Positions 7,927-14,694 of a DNA stretch of 55,468 nt are shown one piece after another. The notes below the pieces were generated by a model that was not told the origin of the DNA, did not search any database, and saw only the letters and a list, made by a program, of their open reading frames with translations. The stretch's first letter is position 1. Every line of letters starts with the position of its first letter. The DNA is from Candidatus Amesbacteria bacterium (lineage in GTDB: Bacteria > Patescibacteriota > Microgenomatia > CAZETR01 > Amesbacteraceae), in assembly GCA_027331445.1 (NCBI GenBank), contig DAHWUD010000004.1, positions 1 through 55,468 of the forward strand, written 5' to 3'. Both the position numbers and the translations under genes were made by a program.

Positions 7927-8865
7927 ATGGCTAAGGTAAAGGATATAGTAACAGTCTCGGATCACAGCCAACCTCTACCGGGTTTTACACAGGCGAAAGC
8001 AAACGCACAGGCCATCTATGACAGTCTGGACGTATCAGAAAACACCCGACAGGACTATAAAACCCGCATTCAGTCGTTTTTGGAGTTTATAAAGGATCAG
8101 GAAGTTAACCATAATCTGTTCTTAGAGTACAAAAGATCTCTAGCCCAGCACTCTGACCTATCAGTTGCCACCAAAAACAAATATCTTGCGGCAGCCCGGA
8201 TATTCCTTAAAGAAGTTTGCCGCCGGGGAATGCTCCCAACGGATATCACCCAAAACATTAAGGGCTTTCGGCAAGATAAGAAGCACAAGCGGGACGGGCT
8301 GAACAATGACGAGATAATCACTTTGGTCGAAAAACTTAACTCACTTCCGCACACACCACGGACTGATCGTATAAAAGCGATAATCGTTCTGCTTACTCTA
8401 CAGGGACTTCGACAAGTGGAAATCATCCGTCTTAATATCAGCGACATCGACCTTGTGGGGAAACGGGCATTTATCCAAGGTAAAGGTCGGGATGACAAAG
8501 AACCAGTTGATCTGCATCCGGAAACGGTTCGGCTACTTAAAGAATATATGGGGTCAAATAATGTTAAAGACGGGGCTTTGTTTACTAGCCGCAGCAACAA
8601 CAGCCGGAACCTCCGGATAACTACCAGAAGCATTCGGAGTATTGCTAAGACGCTTCTAAACGATTTGGGGATAGATAAGACCGTACACGGCTTCAGGCAT
8701 TATTTCATAACCACCTTAGTAGACAAGTTTGGCGGGAATCTCCTAGACGTCGCCCAGTATTCCCGCCACCGCTCATTAGAGATGCTCCAGATATACTACG
8801 ATCGAGTGCGAAAACAGCATGATTTACCAAAGTATTACAAGGCGTTTGAAAAGGTAAGTTTTTGA
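7927..8865 (+). CDS. tyrosine recombinase / integrase (second)
   Basis: 312 residues, XerC/D-like. An N-terminal core-binding domain (about 25-105) precedes a catalytic domain with Arg in 'LQGLRQVEI' (about 160), 'GKGRDDKE', 'HGFRHYFIT' (HxxR, about 256), 'YSRHRSLEM' and Tyr in 'QIYYDRVR'. It is only distantly similar to the first integrase, so it is not a recent duplicate. It may serve a nested element, act as a directional partner, or resolve multimers of a replicating form. Confidence 0.88.
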   Translation: MAKVKDIVTVSDHSQPLPGFTQAKANAQAIYDSLDVSENTRQDYKTRIQSFLEFIKDQEVNHNLFLEYKRSLAQHSDLSVATKNKYLAAARIFLKEVCRRGMLPTDITQNIKGFRQDKKHKRDGLNNDEIITLVEKLNSLPHTPRTDRIKAIIVLLTLQGLRQVEIIRLNISDIDLVGKRAFIQGKGRDDKEPVDLHPETVRLLKEYMGSNNVKDGALFTSRSNNSRNLRITTRSIRSIAKTLLNDLGIDKTVHGFRHYFITTLVDKFGGNLLDVAQYSRHRSLEMLQIYYDRVRKQHDLPKYYKAFEKVSF

Positions 8866-8932
8866 TTACTTTTGGCCTTGTACTTCCGATAATCCTAATT
8901 ACAGGAAGTAGAAAATATTAATTTATAAAACA

Positions 8933-9364
8933 ATGAAAAAACTAATCACAACAACGAAAGCAAGTTTTTTAATTGTGGGTGTTGTGGTGGGTCTGGTATC
9001 AATGTATTTTTATCTACAACCTAAACTAAGCTATGAGCAAGCCCAAACCGTTTACTGGAAATACACGGCTAGTTTAAAACAAACAGTTGTTGATCAAAAA
9101 CAAGGGGAAATTCAAATATATAAAAATCAATTAGCTTCTACCGATGCCCAACTTGCCTCCGCAAGTGCACAAATAAAAACACTTTCAAACAGACCACCCG
9201 AGGTTATATATAAAACACAATACGTTCAACAGTCGACACAAGATAATACCTACGACCCAACAAACTGCTATCCCGACCAACTTGGAGGACAATATTGTCG
9301 TTCTCTAAGTGGAAAACAAACGCATTGTGTTTCTAATTTGATAGGTGGAATGATTTGTAATTAA
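8933..9364 (+). CDS. membrane-anchored coiled-coil protein
   Basis: 143 residues. An N-terminal transmembrane segment (about 10-30) is followed by a heptad-like helical stretch (about 45-100, rich in Gln/Ala/Lys) and a C-terminal Cys-containing tail (CYPDQLGGQYC and CVSNLIGGMIC, four Cys) that could form two disulfides outside the cell. It is not recognised as a named family. It starts 67 bases after the second integrase gene on the same strand. Confidence 0.5.
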   Translation: MKKLITTTKASFLIVGVVVGLVSMYFYLQPKLSYEQAQTVYWKYTASLKQTVVDQKQGEIQIYKNQLASTDAQLASASAQIKTLSNRPPEVIYKTQYVQQSTQDNTYDPTNCYPDQLGGQYCRSLSGKQTHCVSNLIGGMICN

Positions 9365-9374
9365 GCAAGTAAAC

Positions 9375-9569
9375 ATGACAGACAGCAATAACAACACTTA
9401 CTACACCACTAAAGAAGTGGCAAAAATACTTAAAGTCCATACCGAAAGCGTCCGGCGCTGGATCCGCCAGGGCGATTTAAAAGCCGTTAAGTTGGGCGGT
9501 AAGTACATCCGGGTTAGCAATAATGACTTACAGGACTTCGTCTACCGTCAACGCTCCATAAGCGGGTGA
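9375..9569 (+). CDS. excisionase / AlpA-type HTH protein
   Basis: 64 residues, the size of the HTH_17 (MerR-like excisionase) family: 'YYTTKEVAKILKVHTESVRRWIRQGDLKAVKLGGKYIRVSNNDLQDFV' is the classical sequence of this fold, with the recognition helix at about 23-33 and the wing after it. Such proteins act as recombination directionality factors (Xis) or as AlpA-type activators in satellites. It follows the integrase, and its stop overlaps the next start (GTGA). Confidence 0.8.
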   Translation: MTDSNNNTYYTTKEVAKILKVHTESVRRWIRQGDLKAVKLGGKYIRVSNNDLQDFVYRQRSISG

Positions 9570-10090
9570 AGTCAAAATATATGGCAAAGTATGACTGGCC
9601 TAGGCTTAAACAAGAATTTATTGAAGGTAGCTGGCTAACAATTACCAGTTTCCTGAGAAGTAAGAATATCAAATCCAATTCAAGGACTCGGTCTCAGTCG
9701 AAAGGCTGGCAAGAGGCAAGAGGTGAATATCTGAAGGAAATTGTCACCCAAACCCGGCAGCAGGCGTTACAAGGCGAAGTTGAAATCCGCCTCAGACAAC
9801 AGGAGGAAGCCAAACTCATGCAAACTAAAGGTATGGAAAGCTTAAATATGTTGGATGTAACAACAGCTGACGAGGCTAGAAAGCTAATCACGGCTGGACT
9901 TGAACAGGAACGACGGGCTATGGGCCTGGAAGGGAATTTCCGGCCGTCCAAGCTAACCCAAGTTAACGTTGCGGTAGGACCCAAAACGAAATTTGATTCC
10001 ATGATTGAAAACCTCAGTTATGAAGAGCTCTTACACTTTATTGCCGAAATAAGAAAAGAAAAGGAAATAAGAAAGCAACGCTCCGGATAA
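9566..10090 (+). CDS. terminase small subunit-like protein
   Basis: 174 residues. The layout fits phage TerS proteins: an N-terminal HTH region opened by 'YDWPRLKQEFIEGSW', then 'KGWQEARGEYLKE', a long charged helix, and 'TTADEARKLITAGLEQERRAMGLEG' near residue 120, as seen in many phage small terminases. TerS binds the packaging site and loads the large terminase. No terL gene follows, which in satellites is usual because the helper phage provides it. The GTG start overlaps the previous stop; an ATG at 9581 is an alternative. The call rests on pattern memory and needs a profile search. Confidence 0.55.
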   Translation: MKSKYMAKYDWPRLKQEFIEGSWLTITSFLRSKNIKSNSRTRSQSKGWQEARGEYLKEIVTQTRQQALQGEVEIRLRQQEEAKLMQTKGMESLNMLDVTTADEARKLITAGLEQERRAMGLEGNFRPSKLTQVNVAVGPKTKFDSMIENLSYEELLHFIAEIRKEKEIRKQRSG

Positions 10091-10290
10091 ATTAGTGACA
10101 AAACAGTGACAGACTTGCGCTTTCAGTTAGCTTAATATTAACTAACTTAGCCTCAACTGTAACTAAAAAAGCATAGGCAGCTCTCAGTCAGCCTACCCCC
10201 CAGGCCTAAAAATCTGAGCCACCACCTTTTTTAGCCATACGGATGGCACCTCAACAACTAACAGATTTTTTTCCAAAAACCGGCCAAGTA
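10091..10290. other. intergenic region with direct and inverted repeats
   Basis: About 200 bases without a gene between two convergent units. It has two AGTGACA copies four bases apart near 10092-10110 and an inverted repeat AGTTAG...CTAACT around TAATATTA (about 10125-10147). These could be protein-binding sites (packaging, origin or operator), but no family consensus is recognised. No clear terminator is seen. Confidence 0.3.
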
Positions 10291-10827
10291 TTACTGAACC
10301 ACTTGGCACTGGCTCATATCTATAACTCCAATGGTCTGGGAACCAATTACGCCTCTGACGGTAATTGTCTGGCCATTTTTTAAAGACATAAGTTGATTTT
10401 TGTCATCCACCCGACAGCTGATTTGTGTCATGGAAAACTCCTTTGACGCAACATTAGTAAATGAAATCCCGGAATCAGTGATGTTTGCTACTTTAGCCGA
10501 GAATTCTACCAATTTATCTTTCCATTTACTTTCTGCGGCGACTTGATTACTGTCAAAATCGTCAGCCAATTGCTGGGCTGTAATTTTTTGAGCTGTAATG
10601 GGAGTAGGTGAAGCAACACTTTGGGTTTGAGCCTGGCCCGTTGTTTGGCTGCTGCTAGAACTGTTTTTGCTCCCTCCGGCGGCTCCGACAATCCCTATAA
10701 CCACCAAAATTATCAGACCAGTCAATATAGGATGTCTGGCAAACCAAATTCGTTGGTCGGCCTGGCAGTGCGGGCACTTCTTAGCTTTGGGGTCAATTTC
10801 CATTTGGCAACTTTTGCACTTCTTCAT
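10291..10827 (-). CDS. zinc-ribbon, membrane-anchored OB-fold protein
   Basis: About 178 residues from ATG 10827. An N-terminal zinc ribbon (CKSCQMEIDPKAKKCPHC, two CxxC) is followed by one transmembrane helix (about 30-50), a Ser/Gln/Thr-rich linker, then a domain of about 100 residues ending 'NGQTITVRGVIGSQTIGVIDMSQCQVV', like the tRNA_anti-like OB folds found in membrane proteins. The start is ATG 10827 rather than the in-frame GTG at 10836, because GGAGGTGA lies just before the ATG and the GTG belongs to that ribosome site. Function is unknown; probably element cargo. Confidence 0.6.
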   Translation of the reverse strand: MKKCKSCQMEIDPKAKKCPHCQADQRIWFARHPILTGLIILVVIGIVGAAGGSKNSSSSSQTTGQAQTQSVASPTPITAQKITAQQLADDFDSNQVAAESKWKDKLVEFSAKVANITDSGISFTNVASKEFSMTQISCRVDDKNQLMSLKNGQTITVRGVIGSQTIGVIDMSQCQVVQ

Positions 10828-10947
10828 AAATTTCACCTCCCTTCACATAGGGTCAAATACATTAATAGCCTGATTATAGTCACAATAATAGATAAATGCA
10901 CTCAGTGGTGTGCACATATTCATCACGATTTGGGCAAAAATCACCTC

Positions 10948-11166
10948 ATGTTGGCTAAACAAAGGTATTTAGCGGCTTTGGGAGAGAAAGTTAAAAAATC
11001 CCGCTTAGACGCCGGGATGCAAAAACTATCTGACGTCACAGCCAAAACAGGGCTGCACCGGAATTTTCTTAGTAAGATCGAGGACGGCAAAACCAACCCG
11101 TCCGCATATACTCTATACAAACTTGCTTCAGCTATCGGAGATAAAACCCTGGACCCCGCATCTTAG
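10948..11166 (+). CDS. XRE-family HTH regulator
   Basis: 72 residues from ATG 10948. It is an XRE/Cro-type helix-turn-helix: 'LGEKVKKSRLDAGMQKLSDVTAKTGLHRNFLSKIEDGKTNPSAYTLYKLASAIG' covers the five-helix fold, with the recognition helix at 'HRNFLSKIEDG'. It diverges from the zinc-ribbon gene and precedes the replication operon, the usual place of a phage or satellite repressor. The open frame extends upstream, but that part overlaps the divergent gene antisense. Confidence 0.75.
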   Translation: MLAKQRYLAALGEKVKKSRLDAGMQKLSDVTAKTGLHRNFLSKIEDGKTNPSAYTLYKLASAIGDKTLDPAS

Positions 11167-11259
11167 CTTAGTCATCAAACCTGATTCTTACATCAATATT
11201 AGAATCAATATGTTGTGAGACTAACAATGTATATTGACCCATGTTATGCGATAAATAGA

Positions 11260-11288
11260 TTGACAAGGCACTAGTTCTAGACTAACAT
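11260..11288 (+). promoter_or_regulatory. promoter before the replication operon
   Basis: TTGACA (11260-11265), 17 bases, TAACAT (11283-11288). It points toward the replication genes, but a strong hairpin with a T-run begins only about 30 bases after the expected start, so its transcript is either a short RNA or is controlled by attenuation. Two ATCAATAT copies upstream (about 11190-11210) could be operator half-sites. Confidence 0.5.
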
Positions 11289-11323
11289 AACTTTAATCTA
11301 ATAGAGCAAAATAAAATACTTTT

Positions 11324-11356
11324 TGCTGGAGGGAACTTTCCCCCCAGCATTTTTTT
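11324..11356 (+). terminator. hairpin terminator / attenuator in the replication leader
   Basis: TGCTGG pairs with CCAGCA and, inside, GGGAA with TTCCC (one A-C mismatch), followed by seven T. This is a typical intrinsic terminator. It lies between a promoter and the first gene of its operon, which suggests read-through control. Confidence 0.7.
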
Positions 11357-11392
11357 GCCCTGATCGGGTAAACCCAAGAAAGAAGAGACAGA

Positions 11393-11575
11393 ATGGATAA
11401 AAACACTATACCACTTATAGAAGTAAAGGAAGGGACTTTCGTCCCGGTTTCAATTGCACAGAGATGTCCAGTGTGTAACGGGTTTGGAACACTAAAATAC
11501 GGAGCGTTGATATGTCAGGGATGCAAGGGGAAGGGCTACGTATTAGTACCAACTAAGGAGGTTAAAAATGGCTAG
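11393..11575 (+). CDS. small DnaJ-type zinc finger protein
   Basis: 60 residues with two CxxCxGxG-type motifs, 'CPVCNGFG' (about 25-32) and 'CQGCKGKG' (about 43-50). These make one zinc-binding centre as in the DnaJ central domain. Such tiny proteins are common next to phage replication genes, where they probably bind protein or nucleic acid. Its stop overlaps the start of the next gene by 8 bases. Confidence 0.6.
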   Translation: MDKNTIPLIEVKEGTFVPVSIAQRCPVCNGFGTLKYGALICQGCKGKGYVLVPTKEVKNG

Positions 11576-12098
11576 GAAACGAATGATAGATCCCAGCATT
11601 TGGGCCGATGAGGACTTCGGCAAACTCTCTTCTGACGCAAAAGTGATGTTTATAGGTTTATTCTCAAATGCAGACGATGCGGGAGTGCTGCCGGGAGATC
11701 CTACCTATTTGAGTGCAACAATTTTTCCTTTTAACGGTTTATCGCCAAAAAAGGCTTCGAAAATTTGTAAGGAAATAGAGACAAAAATGAAGTCGGTGTT
11801 CTTTTATTCTGATAATTGCAAGAAATATATTAAACTCAAAAAATTTCTTGTTTACCAAAAAATTAACAGGCCTTCTCCTAGTAAATATCCCCAACCTCCA
11901 AAAGATAATTCACCTCACGAAGAATTCTATGAGGAATCAATGACTAATCATGGAAACGTCACACCCAATAGAAATGAAAAGAATATACAAGAAGAAAACC
12001 AAACTAATTTTTCTTCTGAGGAAGAATCGTTTAGAGACCAAGCATGGTCTGCCGCCGTCGAGGCGTCCGCTGCTGCCAAAAAAGGAGGCGGGTTATGA
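11568..12098 (+). CDS. phage replisome-organiser-like protein
   Basis: 176 residues. The N-terminal part 'ARKRMIDPSIWADEDFGKLSSDAKVMFIGLFSNADDAGVLPGDP' matches the winged-helix start of phage replication initiators (DnaD or Lin1244/Lin1753-like), which recruit helicase to an origin. The C-terminal 70 residues are polar and low in complexity. The stop overlaps the primase-helicase start (ATGA), so the two are coupled and likely work together in replication of the element. Confidence 0.65.
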   Translation: MARKRMIDPSIWADEDFGKLSSDAKVMFIGLFSNADDAGVLPGDPTYLSATIFPFNGLSPKKASKICKEIETKMKSVFFYSDNCKKYIKLKKFLVYQKINRPSPSKYPQPPKDNSPHEEFYEESMTNHGNVTPNRNEKNIQEENQTNFSSEEESFRDQAWSAAVEASAAAKKGGGL

Positions 12099-13768
12099 CC
12101 TTCGAAGAACTGAAAGCCAAGAATTCGATCGTTGATGTGGCAGTCCGGCTTGGATTAGTCCGAACCGCTAAAGAAACCACACAAAATTTTAAGTGTTTTT
12201 ACCATGAAGATCGTCACCCATCATGTGTTCTCATGCCCAGTGTCAACCGATACAAATGTCAAAGCTGCGGCAAGGGGGGAGATGTCATTGATTTAGTACA
12301 AAATCAGTGCGGTCTAAACTCACCCTTTGAAGCAGCAAAATGGCTAGACCCCACATTTGGAGAAGATGATTGGGAAAACGAAACTCCAAGCTCCTGGGAC
12401 AAGGCTCATCCTTTTTCTGAGGAGGTTAAAAAACAATACAAATATGAAATCGGAGAAGATGAAATCAGATTTGAAATACCTGGATATGGAACAAAAATAC
12501 GGTACTTTGGAAAAAAACGTAAAGAGAATGGTAAATATTGCAACCCAATAGGATCAGCGGAAAACTTTGTCTTTATTACATGTCCTGAACAACAAATCCA
12601 GTTTGTAGTTGAAGGAGAAGCCGACGCTTTAGTTTTGACGAGCCAAACAGGATACTCTGCCGCAACCAAAACCACAGGAGTGGGTTCAGCAATAGGATTA
12701 GTAGAAAGATTAGTAGGCAAAGATATATATATCGTTACAGACAACGACCGACCGGGGAAAAAATATGCAGAAGAAATAATAACCGCTATTCCATCAGCCA
12801 AGCTCGTCACTCTTCCGACTGGAGTTAAAGATATTTCTGAGTACTTCTTCAGAAATTACAGCGATGACGATTTTGACAAACTAGTTCTCTCAGCCACACA
12901 ACCGGAACCGCCGGAACTTGTAGTAGCAACAGGATATAAGTCTCTTGATAAAGTATTGTGTGGTTTCCATTCTGGAGGATTAGGATTATTTGCCGGAGAA
13001 GAAAAGTCGGGGAAAACTTCATTTGTTTTGAGCTTAGCTGCACATCTCGTTGAGTTAGGTTACAAAGTTGTCTACGTAAGCACTGAATTAACCCGTTATG
13101 AAGTCGATCGCTATCTGGACACTCTAACCGGCGAAAATAATTGGAGCCAAAAGCATCCAGATTTTGAGTTTTATGATCTGGAAAAATTACCGACTCTAGA
13201 AGATCATCTAAAACTCGTGCAGGACAAGGCTATGTTTGGAATCAGGGTATTCATAATCGATAACATCACTAGTTATAGAGATGAAATCGTACTTGGAAAA
13301 ACCGAATGGGAACGTATTGCTATTGCTGGAGACAAGTATCGCAGATTAGCTAAAAAGTACGGTTTAATTATGATCGCTGTGATACACCTTAACCGTGGCA
13401 CAACCTTACGTGAAATTCCTTTAAAAGTTAAACAGATGATTAAGGAGAATGTACCTGATCAAATATTTGACGAAAGCATATCTGTTTTTCGGCGACCTGA
13501 CGTCGAAGATATTAAGGGTGGTTCAGGAATGCGGTCGCAGACTATTTTTCAACTTTTGCTATGGAGACCATACCAATCATTTAACTTACCAAAATTAAAC
13601 AAGCTCTGCGCAGTGATTGTAGCCAATAACCGTTATGGCCCAACCGGGGATGTACTCTTCAACTTCGATGGTGCAACTAAGAAGTTTACTGAAGTTGAAA
13701 TTGAAGTTTCTACAGAAAAGAGCAATGAACCGTACCAAGAAAATATTTCCGATGTAGAACAAATATGA
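12095..13768 (+). CDS. primase-helicase (CHC2 - TOPRIM - DnaB-like)
   Basis: 557 residues. Residues 34-58 form a CHC2 zinc finger (C34, H37, C55, C58). A TOPRIM domain follows ('VVEGEADALVL' with the catalytic Glu, and 'IVTDNDRPGKKY' with the DxD metal site). From about 290 a DnaB/Sak4-type RecA fold has Walker A 'AGEEKSGKTS', a Walker B-like 'VFIIDNITS', 'MIAVIHLNRG' and the DnaB-type 'NNRYGPTG' near the end. This is the arrangement of T7 gp4 and of satellite pri-rep proteins. The chosen ATG has a strong AAAGGAGG at 12081-12088. The frame is open earlier, but that part overlaps the upstream gene. Confidence 0.88.
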   Translation: MTFEELKAKNSIVDVAVRLGLVRTAKETTQNFKCFYHEDRHPSCVLMPSVNRYKCQSCGKGGDVIDLVQNQCGLNSPFEAAKWLDPTFGEDDWENETPSSWDKAHPFSEEVKKQYKYEIGEDEIRFEIPGYGTKIRYFGKKRKENGKYCNPIGSAENFVFITCPEQQIQFVVEGEADALVLTSQTGYSAATKTTGVGSAIGLVERLVGKDIYIVTDNDRPGKKYAEEIITAIPSAKLVTLPTGVKDISEYFFRNYSDDDFDKLVLSATQPEPPELVVATGYKSLDKVLCGFHSGGLGLFAGEEKSGKTSFVLSLAAHLVELGYKVVYVSTELTRYEVDRYLDTLTGENNWSQKHPDFEFYDLEKLPTLEDHLKLVQDKAMFGIRVFIIDNITSYRDEIVLGKTEWERIAIAGDKYRRLAKKYGLIMIAVIHLNRGTTLREIPLKVKQMIKENVPDQIFDESISVFRRPDVEDIKGGSGMRSQTIFQLLLWRPYQSFNLPKLNKLCAVIVANNRYGPTGDVLFNFDGATKKFTEVEIEVSTEKSNEPYQENISDVEQI

Positions 13769-14058
13769 AAACCTTGTTTATTAAAACAAATAACATAAAT
13801 CTTTTAAGACAATTTGAATGTTTCGGAATCCCTGTGATGAAAGAAAACGATCAGGCGGTTGGGTTTTTACCTCCAAGCTTTTTTGCGGAAGTTAACAACC
13901 AGCATTTAGTCTGCCGACGGCTTAAAAAATGGGCTAAAAATATTGATCCCTATGTAGTACTCACGTTGGGACAGTGGCAACCAATCAACATATTTTGGGA
14001 TAAAACAACCCCTTCGACACTATTAAGCAATTTAATCAAAATATATGACAGTCCATAA
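13765..14058 (+). CDS. hypothetical protein coupled to the primase-helicase gene
   Basis: 97 residues, starting on the ATGA overlap with the primase-helicase stop. It is mixed alpha/beta with several Trp and Phe and has no recognised motif. It is the last gene before the right tRNA-Phe. By position it is a replication accessory or packaging protein, but this is only inference. Confidence 0.55.
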   Translation: MKTLFIKTNNINLLRQFECFGIPVMKENDQAVGFLPPSFFAEVNNQHLVCRRLKKWAKNIDPYVVLTLGQWQPINIFWDKTTPSTLLSNLIKIYDSP

Positions 14059-14071
14059 TTGTCTTTTATTT

Positions 14072-14080
14072 TGTTATAAT
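14072..14080 (+). promoter_or_regulatory. extended -10 promoter for tRNA-Phe inside the element
   Basis: TGTTATAAT is a perfect extended -10 (TGN TATAAT), 30 bases before the mature tRNA start. It lies on the element side of the attachment repeat, so the element appears to supply its own promoter for the intact tRNA. Confidence 0.65.
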
Positions 14081-14110
14081 TTGCACCAGTTACCCAATGG
14101 CCAAAATCTT

Positions 14111-14183
14111 GCCGAGATAGCCAAGGTGGTCACGGCGGACGCCTGAAGAGCGTCAAATATAGGTTCGATTCCTATTCTCGGCA
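14111..14183 (+). tRNA. tRNA-Phe(GAA), intact copy
   Basis: Acceptor GCCGAGA/TCTCGGC, anticodon stem GACGC/GCGTC around loop CTGAAGA, T-arm ATAGG-TTCGATT-CCTAT, discriminator A. Anticodon GAA reads phenylalanine. It marks the right end of the integrative element: its first 42 bases repeat those at 4177-4218. Confidence 0.95.
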
Positions 14184-14199
14184 CAAGATAAGCCTATAG

Positions 14200-14227
14200 T
14201 TGATTTTGTGGAATAATACTGTAGAAT
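14200..14227 (+). promoter_or_regulatory. promoter of the 14234 gene, leaderless type
   Basis: TTGATT (14200-14205), 16 bases, TAGAAT (14222-14227), then exactly 6 bases to the ATG. Transcription would begin at or next to the start codon. Confidence 0.6.
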
Positions 14228-14233
14228 CGGAAT

Positions 14234-14572
14234 ATGAGAGAAAAAGGAATATCGTTTAATGAAAATTTTTATCAAGGCTTTCCGATTGTGAACGTAGAAA
14301 GTCCATCCTCTGAAGTTAGGAAATTGTATAAACTGATAAAAAGCAAAAAGGCTGAATTCTCGGATCTATACAGCGAACTGTTTAATAACGATTTTGAAAT
14401 TGATGGATTCAATATAGACAGATGCAGTGCAAAACTTCGGAGAAAAATTATTCATCGCGATAAAAAAGGTAAACCGCTTGAATTCGACGGATATTACATA
14501 GTACAAGCTTTAGACGGGGGAAATTTAAAATTACTGGTGAATGGTAATAAAGTACATATCAAGCGACAGTAG
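14234..14572 (+). CDS. hypothetical protein between tRNA-Phe copies
   Basis: 112 residues, charged, with no membrane segment and no recognised motif. It is AT-rich like the mobile element. It lies between the intact tRNA-Phe and a tRNA-Phe 3' fragment (14663-14688), so it may be the remnant of a second small insertion, or the true distal end of the element. Its promoter is of the leaderless type. Confidence 0.55.
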   Translation: MREKGISFNENFYQGFPIVNVESPSSEVRKLYKLIKSKKAEFSDLYSELFNNDFEIDGFNIDRCSAKLRRKIIHRDKKGKPLEFDGYYIVQALDGGNLKLLVNGNKVHIKRQ

Positions 14573-14662
14573 AAAACAAGTTTTGAAATTTTTGAAGTTG
14601 AATAGCAAGTAACTCAGCCTTATCGTTCTCCATCAAAAAATATTCTTTAAACCTCAAAATAA

Positions 14663-14688
14663 GTTCGATTCCAGACCTATTCTCGGCA
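14663..14688 (+). repeat. tRNA-Phe 3' fragment, attachment scar candidate
   Basis: GTTCGATTCC and CTATTCTCGGCA match the T-loop and 3' acceptor of the intact tRNA-Phe (14163-14183), with four extra bases (AGAC) between them. A 3' tRNA fragment downstream of an intact tRNA is the classical footprint of integration. It ends 6 bases before the stop of the converging ABC exporter gene. Confidence 0.6.
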
Positions 14689-14694
14689 CCTAGA

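Larger units (their letters stand above)
4177..14183 (+). mobile_element. integrative element at tRNA-Phe, phage-satellite-like
   Basis: The segment is bounded by a 42-bp imperfect direct repeat from tRNA-Phe (4177-4218 and 14111-14152). It contains two tyrosine recombinases, an excisionase/AlpA-like HTH protein, a TerS-like protein, an XRE regulator, a replisome-organiser-like protein, a primase-helicase and membrane cargo. Its DNA is visibly AT-richer than the chromosomal genes after 14.7 kb. No large terminase, portal, capsid, relaxase or T4SS gene is seen. The set (int, small HTH, terS, pri-rep) is that of phage-inducible chromosomal islands. A cryptic prophage remnant or other integrative plasmid-like element remains possible. 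The exact right end is uncertain because another tRNA-Phe 3' fragment occurs at 14663-14688. Confidence 0.75.
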
